Source: an uncultured Bacteroidota bacterium (lineage in GTDB: Bacteria > Bacteroidota > Bacteroidia > Chitinophagales > Chitinophagaceae). Taken from it: a DNA stretch of 39,431 bases. A program made the position numbers and the translations under genes. The notes beneath the pieces are model-generated. The model was not told the DNA's origin. It saw nothing but the letters and a program-made list of their open reading frames with translations, and did not search any database. Location of the stretch: contig CAILLK010000003.1 of NCBI GenBank assembly GCA_903835005.1, forward strand, positions 1 through 39,431, written 5' to 3'. Shown here piece by piece: positions 7,344-16,569 of this stretch. Each line of letters starts with the position of its first letter. Within the stretch, counting starts at the first letter, position 1.

Positions 7344-8156
7344 TCAGAACAAATGGGTGTAAATCTTTTTTATATCCTTGTTGGTATATTTTATGTTATT
7401 TATAGTCTGAACCCATTTTATTCTCCTAACGGAATTAGTCAGAAAAACTTCATCGGCATCAGTAAGTGATTGCATATGCAGTACTTTTTCTATTACCGGT
7501 ATTTTCTCTAAAAGATACTTTCTCATAACACCTGCAATACAACCATCGGATAAGGGAGGAGTATATACCTGCCCGTTTTTTATCCAGAAAAGATTGGCAA
7601 TAGTACTTTCAATGATATTCCCTGATGTATTGCAGATGAGGGCATCGTTCCATTTGTTTTCTTTTGCCTGCTTAGCTGCAATAGCATAAACAAGTGCATT
7701 GCACGACTTCAGATTGCTTAATGAATCAACACTTTTGTATAGAGCTTTGGCAACTCCGAGAGTGAGGCCATTTTCGTTGAGAAGCAACAGGGAAGGGTCC
7801 AGCGGGAAACATTCAATAAGGAAACCCGGACTGTTTTTTTCTGAACTATACAAGCCCCCGCCGGTTGCAAAAACCTGCAGGCGCACCCTGCAAAGAGCAT
7901 CCGGTTTATTTTTTTGTACTGTTTTTAAAACCTCAGCTTCGAGGTATTTTTCAGTAAATAAAACGGGTATTTCAAAATATAACTGCCTCATTCCTGCAAA
8001 CAATCTATCCCAATGATATTGTATCAGATTTATTGCACCATCCTGTACGAGCATAGTTTCAAACAGGCCGTAGCCATACCTGAATGATCCATTATCAATT
8101 GGCATTCTGGCTTCTTCCGGAGTAGTGATTTTACCGTTCAGATTGATATAATTCAA
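7344..8156 (-). CDS. Class IV PLP aminotransferase/lyase (aminodeoxychorismate lyase-like)
   Basis: 270 residues of fold type IV PLP enzyme. It begins YINLNGKIT with FRYGYGLFETM at 26-35. Lys150 in LSNLKSCNAL is the presumed Schiff-base lysine. The phosphate-binding segments are NIIESTIANLFW and PLSDGCIAGVMR. Family members include PabC (aminodeoxychorismate to p-aminobenzoate) and branched-chain or D-amino-acid aminotransferases. The single-domain length and FRYGxGLFETM fit PabC-like best, but specificity cannot be read from sequence. The start is TTG at 8156: a stop lies just upstream, and the first ATG (codon 18) would cut the conserved first strand. Confidence 0.78.
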   Translation of the reverse strand: MNYINLNGKITTPEEARMPIDNGSFRYGYGLFETMLVQDGAINLIQYHWDRLFAGMRQLYFEIPVLFTEKYLEAEVLKTVQKNKPDALCRVRLQVFATGGGLYSSEKNSPGFLIECFPLDPSLLLLNENGLTLGVAKALYKSVDSLSNLKSCNALVYAIAAKQAKENKWNDALICNTSGNIIESTIANLFWIKNGQVYTPPLSDGCIAGVMRKYLLEKIPVIEKVLHMQSLTDADEVFLTNSVRRIKWVQTINNIKYTNKDIKKIYTHLF

Positions 8157-8239
8157 GTGTTGTGTGTATTAATGCATATCGAAATTAAAGGAATAGTGGT
8201 TATTTCTGCCGATTTTATCCTTGCACCCCTCCAAATTTG

Positions 8240-8247
8240 TATTTTTG
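8240..8247 (+). promoter_or_regulatory. lpxD promoter, -7 element
   Basis: TATTTTTG fits TAnnTTTG. A TTG at 8221-8223, 16 bases upstream, can serve as the -33 element. The ATG at 8265 is then about 13 bases from the start of transcription. Confidence 0.6.
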
Positions 8248-8264
8248 CAGCAAATAGATAGGAT

Positions 8265-9230
8265 ATGCAGTTTGAAACACCTGTTTCAGTTCAATGGCTA
8301 GCTGAATTTACGGGAGCGAAATTAGTGGGTAATACCGGACAACAGGCTACGGGTATTAATGAAATACATAAGGTTACGAAGGGGAACATTTCGTTTGTGG
8401 ATTTTGAGAAGTACTATAGCAAATGCCTTAACTCGGCAGCTACGGTAATTATTATCAACAAAGAGGTAGCCTGCCCCGATGGCAAGACGCTGCTGGTAAC
8501 CAGTGAGCCTTTCAGTGCCTATGTAAAGATTGTCAATCACTTCAGGCCGTTTGAGCCCGCCAATAAGATGATCAGCGATTCGGCTACTATAGGTGAAGGC
8601 ACCCACATTCAACCAGGTGTATTTGTTGGCAATCATGTTACTATAGGCACCAATTGCCTCATACATCCCAATGTAACCATCTACGACCATAGCGTAATAG
8701 GCAATAATGTGATTATACACGCAGGATGTGTGCTTGGGGCAGATGCATTTTATTTTAAGCGCCGTAAAGACCGAGAGGTGCAATATGATAAGCTGGTGAG
8801 CTGTGGCCGTGTGATTATAGAAGATGATGTAGAGATAGGCGCCGGTACCACTATAGATAAAGGTGTGAGCGGGGATACCATAATAGGCCAGGGAACAAAG
8901 CTCGATAATCATATACATATTGGTCATGGCGCTGTGATAGGCAGGAACTGCCTGTTTGCAGCACAGGTGGGCGTGGGTGGTAAAGCCATTATTGAAGACG
9001 AAGTGATACTATGGGGACAGGTGGGTGTGAGCAAAGACCTGACCATAGGCAAGGGTGCTGTGGTGCTGGCGCAGAGCGGTGTGCCTGCAAGCCTGGAAGG
9101 CGGCAAAACCTATTTTGGTTCGCCGGCCGGTGAGGCCAAGCCAAAAATGCGCGAACTCTCCTGGATAAAGAGGATACCCGAAATATGGGAGATGGTGAAA
9201 GCGCCAATGCCGGTGAAGGAGCATGAATAA
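8265..9230 (+). CDS. lpxD: UDP-3-O-acylglucosamine N-acyltransferase (LpxD-like)
   Basis: LpxD adds the second hydroxyacyl chain in lipid A synthesis, using acyl-ACP. 321 residues: an N-terminal substrate-recognition domain (1-100) and then a left-handed beta helix of isoleucine-rich hexapeptides. TKLDNHIHIGHGAVIG (211-226) places His221 where the family's general base lies. LEGGKTYFGSPAGEAKPKMRE and a short C-terminal helix follow. Genomes of this phylum often carry two LpxD-like proteins, so this could be the paralogue rather than the main enzyme. It is divergent from the aminotransferase gene and likely transcribed with the DUF3109 gene, 71 bases downstream. Confidence 0.88.
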   Translation: MQFETPVSVQWLAEFTGAKLVGNTGQQATGINEIHKVTKGNISFVDFEKYYSKCLNSAATVIIINKEVACPDGKTLLVTSEPFSAYVKIVNHFRPFEPANKMISDSATIGEGTHIQPGVFVGNHVTIGTNCLIHPNVTIYDHSVIGNNVIIHAGCVLGADAFYFKRRKDREVQYDKLVSCGRVIIEDDVEIGAGTTIDKGVSGDTIIGQGTKLDNHIHIGHGAVIGRNCLFAAQVGVGGKAIIEDEVILWGQVGVSKDLTIGKGAVVLAQSGVPASLEGGKTYFGSPAGEAKPKMRELSWIKRIPEIWEMVKAPMPVKEHE

Positions 9231-9301
9231 TAAGGCTGGGCGGCAAATGGGGGTAGCCAGTGTAATCCGTTTTGAAAATCAGAAAATAACTTTCTTCGAA
9301 G

Positions 9302-9883
9302 ATGATTGCCATTGATAATGTATTGCTGAGTGATGAGATAATAGAAGAGCATTTTGTGTGCGACCTGAACAAGTGCAAAGGAGGCTGCTGCGTGGATGGC
9401 GATTGTGGTGCACCCCTGACTGAAGAGGAGACCGGAATTATAGCCAGAATTTACCCGAAAATAAAATCGTACCTCACCCCGGAATACATAACTGAAATAG
9501 ACAAACAAGGCACGCACACAACCGACCCACAATATGGCTATGTAACACCGACTGTAAACGGAGGAATTTGTGTATATGGCATTACCGATGAAATGGGCAT
9601 TGTGAAATGCGGTATAGAAAAAGCCTGGAAAGAAGGCAAGATCAAATTCCGCAAGCCCATATCCTGCCACCTGTTCCCGATAAGGATTATAGAGCACGAC
9701 GGCTACGAGGCCGTAAACTATGAGCCCCGCGAAACCCTATGCAAGCCTGCCTGCAAGCTGGGTAAACAACTGAAAGTGCCGGTTTATGTTTTCCTCAAAG
9801 ATGCAATTATCCGCAAGTATGGGGATGAGTTTTATGAAGGGATAGATGCTGTAGCTAAGAAGGTGAAGGGGTTGAAGAAATAG
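9302..9883 (+). CDS. DUF3109-family cysteine-rich protein
   Basis: 193 residues. The N terminus has CDLNKCKGGCCVDGDCGAPL (20-39), six cysteines in a tight cluster. Further cysteines occur in GGICVYG, VKCGIE, SCHLFP and LCKPACKLG. This pattern matches the DUF3109 (YkgJ-related) family common in Bacteroidota, which is suspected to bind a metal or iron-sulfur centre; no reaction is known. No signal peptide. It follows lpxD on the same strand but has no obvious functional link. Confidence 0.85.
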   Translation: MIAIDNVLLSDEIIEEHFVCDLNKCKGGCCVDGDCGAPLTEEETGIIARIYPKIKSYLTPEYITEIDKQGTHTTDPQYGYVTPTVNGGICVYGITDEMGIVKCGIEKAWKEGKIKFRKPISCHLFPIRIIEHDGYEAVNYEPRETLCKPACKLGKQLKVPVYVFLKDAIIRKYGDEFYEGIDAVAKKVKGLKK

Positions 9884-9928
9884 ATTTGCCTAACAATTTG
9901 CAAATCTTCAAATCTCCAAATTTGCACG

Positions 9929-10921
9929 TTAACTAATCCACCCCCTGTCATACAAATACCTCGCTATCTGCACAGCATTGGTAGCCGCTCCCTTGCGCAG
10001 GTTATCGGCTACTATCCAGCAATTGAGGGTATTGGGCTGGGAGTAATCTCGACGGATGCGGCCTACAAATACCTCGTCTTTTCCTTCGGCATCCAGTGGC
10101 ATAGGGTAGCCGTTCATAGATGGGTTATCAATCACAACCACACCGGATTGGTTGGATAGCATCTCTTTAATTTCTGATTCATTGAAATCGCGCTCCAGTT
10201 CAATATTCACACTCTCGCTGTGGCCGCCTATTACCGGTACCCGTACTGTTGTGGCAGTAACTTTTATGTTGTCAGCGCCCATTATCTTGCAGGTTTCCAG
10301 GCTCATTTTCATTTCTTCTTTGGTATAGCCATTGTCCTGGAAAACATCAATGTGGGGTATCACATTCAGGTCTATGCGGTAGGGATACACTTTGTGATCA
10401 AGGCTGCCGGCGCGCTCGTCCATCAGTTCTTTTACTGCCTTTTGCCCGGTGCCGCTTACCGACTGGTAGGTGCTTACCACAACCCGCTTAATTCCATACT
10501 TCAGGTGTATAGGATTCAGCACCATTACCATTTGTATGGTTGAGCAGTTGGGATTGGCAATGATATAATCCTGTTCTGTGAGTGCGTGGCCATTTACTTC
10601 AGGCACAATCAGTTTTTTATCTGCATCCATCCGCCATGCCGAAGAATTATCTACCACTCTGCAACCTGCCGCTGCAAAAAGAGGGGCCAGCTGCAGCGAA
10701 GTGCTGCCTCCGGCCGAGAAAAGAGCCAAGGCAGGTTTCATTGCAATAGCTGTTTGAGCAGAAACAACAGGATATTCTTTGCCCCTGAAAGAAACCATCA
10801 TACCTACCGACTTTTCGGAAGCCACGGGAATCAGTTCAGAAACCGGGAAATCCCTTTCTTCAAGAATTCTTAACATGGTACTGCCTACCAAACCTGTTGC
10901 ACCAACAACTGCTACCTTCAT
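9929..10921 (-). CDS. asd: Aspartate-semialdehyde dehydrogenase
   Basis: Converts aspartyl phosphate to aspartate semialdehyde with NADPH, at the branch point to lysine/diaminopimelate, threonine and methionine. 330 residues. The dinucleotide fold begins VAVVGATGLVGSTMLRILEE. Catalytic Cys126 lies in IANPNCSTIQM. The substrate segment VSTYQSVSGTGQKAVKEL and the C-terminal NAVQIARYLYDRGW are typical. Normal length. Convergent with the DUF3109 gene; the 45-base gap holds AAATTTGCA-type inverted words that could act as a weak two-way terminator. Confidence 0.96.
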   Translation of the reverse strand: MKVAVVGATGLVGSTMLRILEERDFPVSELIPVASEKSVGMMVSFRGKEYPVVSAQTAIAMKPALALFSAGGSTSLQLAPLFAAAGCRVVDNSSAWRMDADKKLIVPEVNGHALTEQDYIIANPNCSTIQMVMVLNPIHLKYGIKRVVVSTYQSVSGTGQKAVKELMDERAGSLDHKVYPYRIDLNVIPHIDVFQDNGYTKEEMKMSLETCKIMGADNIKVTATTVRVPVIGGHSESVNIELERDFNESEIKEMLSNQSGVVVIDNPSMNGYPMPLDAEGKDEVFVGRIRRDYSQPNTLNCWIVADNLRKGAATNAVQIARYLYDRGWIS

Positions 10922-10941
10922 TATAAATAATAATTGAGGCG

Positions 10942-10949
10942 CAAAATTA
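10942..10949 (-). promoter_or_regulatory. asd promoter, -7 element
   Basis: TAATTTTG on the minus strand, 20 bases ahead of the asd ATG at 10921. Matches TAnnTTTG; the -33 region is not clear. Confidence 0.5.
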
Positions 10950-11045
10950 GGGAATGTATACTTGAAATATTGTTCGGAAATGTGAATATAAAGTTGAATT
11001 ATGACAGCACAGATTAAATCATAGTTCCCATAAGGTATCCGGGTT

Positions 11046-11053
11046 TATCTTTG
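11046..11053 (+). promoter_or_regulatory. ABC transporter promoter, -7 element
   Basis: TATCTTTG, ending seven bases before the ATG at 11061. The expected transcription start is within about three bases of the start codon, so the message would be nearly leaderless. Confidence 0.5.
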
Positions 11054-11060
11054 CCGCCAT

Positions 11061-12803
11061 ATGAAGAACCTCGGTTCCATCAATAAATATTTCATTAAGT
11101 ATAAATGGCGGCTGCTGCTGGGGCTCTTATTTGTGGCCATATCCAGCAAATTTGCGGTAATGCCGGGAAATGTGGTTCAGGATATACTGGACCAGGTGGC
11201 CGATATGGTAAAACATAAAGCGCCCGAATCTGCTATTTTTGCGCCGGTATTCAAAGGGGGGATGACCATACTTGGCCTGGCATTGCTGCGGGGCTTTTTT
11301 ATGTTCATGATGCGGCAAACGATAATCGTCATGTCGCGGCATATTGAATATGACCAGAAGAATGAAGTTTACAATCATTACCAGCAACTGAACAGCCAGT
11401 TTTTTAAAACCCATTTTACGGGTGACCTTATGAACCGTATATCCGAGGATGTTTCGAGAGTGCGGATGTATACCGGACCGTCGATAATGTATTTTACCAC
11501 GGTTGTATTTATGCTTATTTTCTGTGTTGCGGCCATGGTGAAAGTAAACCTTCTGCTCACTGTATCTGTACTGGTTCCATTGCCATTGCTGGCTTTTGCT
11601 ATATACATGGTTAATAAAATTATTTTCAAGAAAAGCGGTAAAATTCAGGCTCAATTATCCGCACTAACAACTACCGCTCAGGAATCCTATTCAGGTATCA
11701 GGGTTATAAAATCATTTGTGCAGGAAAACAATATACTCCGCTTTTTCAACACCAACTCTGAGCTTTACAGGAAAAGCGCCATCAACCTTTCGATTACCGA
11801 GGCAATTTATTTTCCTTCCATGAACTTCTTTATAGGGCTGAGTATGGTAAGCACTATTCTGATAGGCGGGTATTTTAAAATAAACGGCGTCATAACCATG
11901 GGTAATATCGCCCAGTTTGTTATTTATATCAACCTGCTCATGTTCCCGATATCGAGCATAGGCATGGTGGCCAGTATGACCCAAAGAGCCGGAGCATCGC
12001 AAAAAAGGATTGATGAATTTCTGCATACGCGTCCTGATATCGTTTCTCCGCCAGAAGCAGTGACGCAAGATATTAATGGAAGTGTGGTTTTTGACGATGT
12101 TTCGTTTACTTATAGCCATACCGGCATAAGGGCATTGCATCAGTTTTCGCTCACTGTTCAACCGGGTCAAAAGGTAGCTATCATCGGCAAAACAGGATCG
12201 GGAAAATCAACAATTGCACACCTGCTGCTGCGGATGTATGATACTACCAAAGGGGGTGTGCTGCTGGATAAGGTTAATATCCGGTTGTTCGATCTTAACG
12301 GGCTCCGCAACCAGATTGCTTATGCCCCGCAGGAGGCCTACCTGTTTTCTGATACTATCTTCAATAACATTAAATTCGGGAAAGATAACGCAACTGAAGC
12401 TGAAGTAAGGGAAGCAGCACGTATGGCCGACCTGGATAAAGATATACTCTCGTTCCCGAAAGGCTATGAAACAATGATTGGCGAGCGGGGCGTTATGCTC
12501 TCCGGCGGTCAGAAACAGCGGATGGTGCTGGCAAGGGCCATACTTAAAAACAGCAAAATTCTCATACTGGATGAGTGCCTGTCGGCGGTGGATACCCAAA
12601 CCGAAAAAAATATTCTTTCCAATCTCCGGGAATTCCTTACAGGGAAAACAACCTTTGTTATCACCCACCGCATCTTCACCAGCTGGACCTTTGATCAGAT
12701 CATTATCATTGAAGATGGCTCAATAGCAGAACAAGGTACTCATGATGAACTGATGGCGCTTAACGGGAGATATGCCAAGTTGTACCGGCACCAGACAGGA
12801 TAG
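11061..12803 (+). CDS. ABC exporter, fused membrane and ATPase domains (MsbA/lipid-exporter type)
   Basis: 580 residues forming a half-transporter that must dimerise. Six membrane helices lie within about 15-300. The nucleotide domain follows: Walker A GKTGSGKS (376-383), signature LSGGQKQR (480-487), Walker B ILILDE (500-505) with Glu505, and H-loop His536 in VITHR. Such exporters move lipids, peptides or drugs outward; the substrate is not evident. All catalytic residues are present. It lies alone, divergent from asd. It is about 6 kb from the modification island, so there is no positional reason to link it to peptide export. Confidence 0.9.
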   Translation: MKNLGSINKYFIKYKWRLLLGLLFVAISSKFAVMPGNVVQDILDQVADMVKHKAPESAIFAPVFKGGMTILGLALLRGFFMFMMRQTIIVMSRHIEYDQKNEVYNHYQQLNSQFFKTHFTGDLMNRISEDVSRVRMYTGPSIMYFTTVVFMLIFCVAAMVKVNLLLTVSVLVPLPLLAFAIYMVNKIIFKKSGKIQAQLSALTTTAQESYSGIRVIKSFVQENNILRFFNTNSELYRKSAINLSITEAIYFPSMNFFIGLSMVSTILIGGYFKINGVITMGNIAQFVIYINLLMFPISSIGMVASMTQRAGASQKRIDEFLHTRPDIVSPPEAVTQDINGSVVFDDVSFTYSHTGIRALHQFSLTVQPGQKVAIIGKTGSGKSTIAHLLLRMYDTTKGGVLLDKVNIRLFDLNGLRNQIAYAPQEAYLFSDTIFNNIKFGKDNATEAEVREAARMADLDKDILSFPKGYETMIGERGVMLSGGQKQRMVLARAILKNSKILILDECLSAVDTQTEKNILSNLREFLTGKTTFVITHRIFTSWTFDQIIIIEDGSIAEQGTHDELMALNGRYAKLYRHQTG

Positions 12804-13008
12804 GGGTTTTATGGTGGAAGTTATTTGTTTGGTAAGCACAGGAAAGTTTCGTTTTCGTAAGAAAAAACCTTGCTCAGTCTCAGCAGAATCAAGCTTTGTG
12901 TATCAAGAGGTGCTATTTTTTAATCCATTGAAATTATACAGGTAACATCACTTGTTTACTTCTATCAATAAATAACTGAGATCCGTTAAAATACCCAAAC
13001 TAATCTTT

Positions 13009-13016
13009 TACTTTTG
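13009..13016 (+). promoter_or_regulatory. Hpt gene promoter, -7 element
   Basis: TACTTTTG, a match to TAnnTTTG, placing transcription start about 30 bases ahead of the ATG at 13052. Confidence 0.5.
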
Positions 13017-13051
13017 AGGATAATTATCTGAGTCAATTCAATCAGCACAGT

Positions 13052-13414
13052 ATGAATAATAATTTACCAAAAACCGGAGGAAATGCGGCGTTACTGTATG
13101 ATCTCACCTACCTGGAATCAGCAGGCCAGGAAGACAGGGAATTTATTAAAAAACTAGTGTCCATGTTTATTGAAATAATGCCCGTTAACCTGGATGAACT
13201 GAATGAAGTAGTAAAAACAAAAGATTTTAAGCAAATAAGGAAAACAGCCCATAAGATAAAATCAAGTATTGATCTGCTGGGCATTCATTCCTTAACGGAT
13301 ACCATAAGAGCCATAGAATTTATAGCAGAGGATGACAATAGACTTGAAAAACACGTGGAGACACTGAACTCTATGATGATTGAAGTATATGCTCAACTCA
13401 AAGAATTGCTGTAA
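13052..13414 (+). CDS. Stand-alone Hpt phosphotransfer protein
   Basis: 120 residues, all-helical, with KTAHKIKSSIDLLG at 64-77. His67 is the expected phospho-accepting residue, followed by the usual Lys and Ser-rich turn. Hpt proteins relay phosphate between a hybrid kinase and a response regulator. No hybrid kinase lies nearby, and the two NarL-type regulators in this window (22176-22832, 28496-29152) are of a type normally fed directly by their kinases. Its partners are therefore probably elsewhere. It ends 14 bases from the convergent argH stop. Confidence 0.85.
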   Translation: MNNNLPKTGGNAALLYDLTYLESAGQEDREFIKKLVSMFIEIMPVNLDELNEVVKTKDFKQIRKTAHKIKSSIDLLGIHSLTDTIRAIEFIAEDDNRLEKHVETLNSMMIEVYAQLKELL

Positions 13415-13428
13415 GCGGCTGAATTAAA

Positions 13429-14718
13429 TTACAGGCCTGCAGCAATTGCCATAAGGTTTTTGATTTCAGGAATGCACAAATTACCAATGCTGCCTTCATG
13501 AGTATGTTGTAAAGTACCGCTGAAACTGAAGGTGCCATTCTCCACTTCGCCAGCAACCTGCCTGTATGCATCCCGGAAAGTAATGCCATTATTCACAAGC
13601 TCATTAACCCGCTCCACTGTAAACAGGTATTTATAACGGTCTTCCTCAAGAATGTTATCCTTCACGATGACGTTTTCGAGCATTAGGCAAGCCATTTTGA
13701 GGCATGCTTTAAGATCTGTGATGGAGGGGAATAAAATTTCTTTGGTCAGCTGCATTTCCCGGTGATAACCCGATGGCAGGTTGCCGATAAGCAAAGCCAG
13801 TTCGTTGGGCACTGATTGTATCCTGTTGCATTTGCCCCTTATCAGTTCAAAAACATCGGGGTTCTTTTTATGAGGCATAATACTGCTGCCTGTAGTCAGC
13901 GCATCGGGGAAGCTGATAAACCCGAAGTTCTGATTCATATACAGGCAGGCATCCATGCTCAGCCGCGATAAGGTTGCTGCTATGCTGCTTATAGCCATGG
14001 CCACGAACCGTTCGGTTTTTCCCCTGCTCATTTGCGCATAGATGCTGTTAAAGTGCAATGAGCTGAAACCAAGCAGTTCAGTAGTATAGGTCCTGTTCAA
14101 CGGAAACGACGAACCATAACCTGCACCACTGCCCAATGGGTTTTTATCGGTCATTTTATATGCAGTCATCAGCAGGTCCATATCATCTGTCAGGCTTTCG
14201 GCATAAGCCGTAAACCATAAGCCGAAAGAGGAGGGCATAGCCAGCTGCAGATGCGTATAACCGGGCAATAATTTATTTTTATGCGCTTCGCCCAGCCTGC
14301 ACAGCAGTTCAAAAAGATCAAGTACCAATAGTTTAATTTGCATCACCTCGGCCCGCAGGTATAGTTTAATATCTACAGCCACCTGGTCATTCCTGCTGCG
14401 CCCGCTGTGTATTTTCTTACCTGCATCACCCAGCCGTTCAGTAAGCCTCTGTTCTATCTGCGAATGGATATCTTCAGCATCAGCACTTAAGATAAAATTA
14501 CCCGTTTCAATATCTTTATGTATAGCTTCGAGTTCTTTCTTTATCAGCACATATTCATTGGCAGGCAGCAGCCCAACGCGCTCCAGCATGGCCACATGAG
14601 CCAGCGACCCCTGCACATCAAAAGGCGCCAGCAGCAGATCAAATTCCCTGTCGCGCCCAACAGTAAATTGTTCTATCAATTCAGATGTGTTGGTACTTTC
14701 CTTTTGCCACAGCTTCAT
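13429..14718 (-). CDS. argH: Argininosuccinate lyase
   Basis: Last step of arginine synthesis: argininosuccinate to arginine and fumarate. 429 residues of the fumarase/aspartase superfamily. SGRSRNDQVA is at 105-114, YTHLQLAMP carries His156, and the flexible catalytic loop GSSIMPHKKN is at 277-286. Slightly shorter than common 450-residue forms, without missing motifs. Its start overlaps the stop of the upstream deacetylase gene by four bases, so translation is probably coupled. It is the last gene of the arginine operon. Confidence 0.96.
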   Translation of the reverse strand: MKLWQKESTNTSELIEQFTVGRDREFDLLLAPFDVQGSLAHVAMLERVGLLPANEYVLIKKELEAIHKDIETGNFILSADAEDIHSQIEQRLTERLGDAGKKIHSGRSRNDQVAVDIKLYLRAEVMQIKLLVLDLFELLCRLGEAHKNKLLPGYTHLQLAMPSSFGLWFTAYAESLTDDMDLLMTAYKMTDKNPLGSGAGYGSSFPLNRTYTTELLGFSSLHFNSIYAQMSRGKTERFVAMAISSIAATLSRLSMDACLYMNQNFGFISFPDALTTGSSIMPHKKNPDVFELIRGKCNRIQSVPNELALLIGNLPSGYHREMQLTKEILFPSITDLKACLKMACLMLENVIVKDNILEEDRYKYLFTVERVNELVNNGITFRDAYRQVAGEVENGTFSFSGTLQHTHEGSIGNLCIPEIKNLMAIAAGL

Positions 14719-15785
14719 AATACTTCATTGAGTAATTGTATATAAATTTCAATCCCCTTTTTAATCTCATCCGAGTAAATATACTCATCGGCTTTATGGC
14801 TCCTTGCCGAATCTCCGGGCCCGATCTTCAAAGCCGGAAACGGCATCAGCGCCTTATCTGATAATGTAGCCGATCCATATGGTTGCAAACCCAGGTTTAA
14901 ACCAGCTTTTACTACCGGATGGTCATGTGCAATTGATGTAGACTTTAATCGTACACTCCTTGCCTTAACCTCGCAGCTTACATGATCCCCGATTATCTCC
15001 AGTATCTCGTCATGTGTATAGCAGTCATTTATTCTTATATCGGCAGTAAAGGTACAGGATGCCGGTATCACATTATGTTGTGTTCCCGCATTAATGATAG
15101 TTACATTCATTTTTACCGGCCCAAGCATCTGCGATACCTTGGGAAATGAAAAATTCCTGAACCACTGTATATCATCCATTGCCTTATATATCGCATTCAC
15201 ACCCTCTTCTCTGGCCGCATGCCCCGAACTTCCGTGAGCCATACAATCCACAACCATAAGGCCTTTTTCGGCAATAGCCATCTGCATCTGGGTGGGTTCA
15301 CCCACAAGGGCAAAATCTATATTCCGCAACAAAGGTAATAACGCCTCTATGCCATTAACCCCAGATATTTCTTCCTCAGCGGTGGCTGCCAGCAATAAAT
15401 TAAATTTCAAATCCGGCAGGTCATAAAAATACAGAAAAGCAGCAATGAGTGATACCAGGCAACCGCCGGCATCGTTAGCGCCAAGTCCGTATAATTTCCC
15501 GTTTTCTTCATCCGCTTTATACGGGTCTCTTGTATAGTCTTTATTGGGTTTTACGGTATCAATATGAGAGTTGAGTAAAATAGAATACTTCTCCGGATCA
15601 AAATATTTATTTCCGGCCCAAACATTATTTTTAAGCCGGTTTGCCTGTATTCCATGCCTGTTTAAAAAACGTTCAACAACCAATGCAGCAGCATCTTCTT
15701 CCCTGCTCAATGAAGGAGTAACTATCAGCTCTTTCAACAGGCCAATAGCCAGGCTGTATAAGTCTTCTGTTGTTTCGTTTGTCAT
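14715..15785 (-). CDS. argE: M20-family deacylase, probably N-acylcitrulline deacetylase (ArgE')
   Basis: 356 residues of the M20 metallopeptidase fold: LLNSHIDTV (first metal ligand and the adjacent Asp), LGANDAGG, TAEEEISG with the catalytic Glu pair, and DSARSHKADEY at the C-terminal metal site. Because the operon encodes an N-acylornithine carbamoyltransferase, the expected substrate is the N-acylated citrulline it makes, not N-acetylornithine. That is inference from context. The ATG at 15785 overlaps the argB stop as ATGA. An in-frame ATG three codons earlier (15794) lies within argB and is less likely. Confidence 0.88.
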   Translation of the reverse strand: MTNETTEDLYSLAIGLLKELIVTPSLSREEDAAALVVERFLNRHGIQANRLKNNVWAGNKYFDPEKYSILLNSHIDTVKPNKDYTRDPYKADEENGKLYGLGANDAGGCLVSLIAAFLYFYDLPDLKFNLLLAATAEEEISGVNGIEALLPLLRNIDFALVGEPTQMQMAIAEKGLMVVDCMAHGSSGHAAREEGVNAIYKAMDDIQWFRNFSFPKVSQMLGPVKMNVTIINAGTQHNVIPASCTFTADIRINDCYTHDEILEIIGDHVSCEVKARSVRLKSTSIAHDHPVVKAGLNLGLQPYGSATLSDKALMPFPALKIGPGDSARSHKADEYIYSDEIKKGIEIYIQLLNEVL

Positions 15786-16564
15786 ACTATCCATGTTCCT
15801 GCATTTCCTGCCACCAGTGCGCTCAATTCGTCGGCATGGCCAATAATTACTTTATTCACACCCGATTCAATAGCTCCAAAAGCATTCTCCAGCTTGGGTA
15901 TCATTCCTCCGGTGATAATTTCCTTTTCTTTTAACTCACTGAAATCCTGTGCAGTAATCTGGTTTATAACCGAGCTGTCATCGGCAGCATTTATCAATAC
16001 TCCTCTTTTTTCGAAACAGTAAATCAGTTGCACCGGCATTATTGTTGCCATGGCTTTAGCTATCTCCTGTGCTATAGTATCTGCATTTGTATTCAGCATA
16101 TTACCGTTGCCATCATGCGTAAGAGGTGCAAAAACCGGTATTAATCCGTTATACAGCAGCAGTTTTATAAGGCTGGTATTTACTTTATTGCTCCGCACAT
16201 CGCCAGCAAAGCCGTAATCAATATCCTTTACCGGCCGCTTGCTTGCAGGCAATACCGATCCGTCGGCACCGGTAAGGCCTATGGCATTACAGCCCAGCGC
16301 CTGCAATGCAGCCACAATGTTCTTGTTTATCAGGCCACCATATACCATTGTTACCAGGTCAAGCGTAGGTTTGTCTGTAATGCGGCGGCCATTTATATAG
16401 TTGGGTTCAATATTGAGTTTCAATCCTATTTCCGAAGCCACTTTACCTCCGCCGTGCACCAGTATTTTATATCCCTCAGTGGCGGTAAATGCCTTCAGAA
16501 ATTCATGAAGTTTTGATTCATCGTCAATGATATTACCACCTACCTTAATGATGTTGAGTTCCAT
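15782..16564 (-). CDS. argB: N-acetylglutamate kinase
   Basis: Phosphorylates the gamma-carboxyl of N-acylglutamate. 260 residues of the amino-acid kinase fold. KVGGNIIDD is at the N terminus, VHGGGKVASEIG binds the phosphate, YGGLINKNIVAAL and GLTGADG follow, and NTNADTIAQEIAKAM is near the C terminus. Its presence as a kinase domain alone, without a fused acetyltransferase, is usual. The last codons overlap argE', and the carbamoyltransferase gene ends five bases upstream. Confidence 0.95.
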   Translation of the reverse strand: MELNIIKVGGNIIDDESKLHEFLKAFTATEGYKILVHGGGKVASEIGLKLNIEPNYINGRRITDKPTLDLVTMVYGGLINKNIVAALQALGCNAIGLTGADGSVLPASKRPVKDIDYGFAGDVRSNKVNTSLIKLLLYNGLIPVFAPLTHDGNGNMLNTNADTIAQEIAKAMATIMPVQLIYCFEKRGVLINAADDSSVINQITAQDFSELKEKEIITGGMIPKLENAFGAIESGVNKVIIGHADELSALVAGNAGTWIV

Positions 16565-16569
16565 TTTTT

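Noticed and set aside
11061..12803. Assigning the ABC exporter to the peptide-modification island
   Set aside because: It is about 5 kb away with the arginine operon between, and it lacks the N-terminal peptidase domain typical of dedicated peptide exporters.
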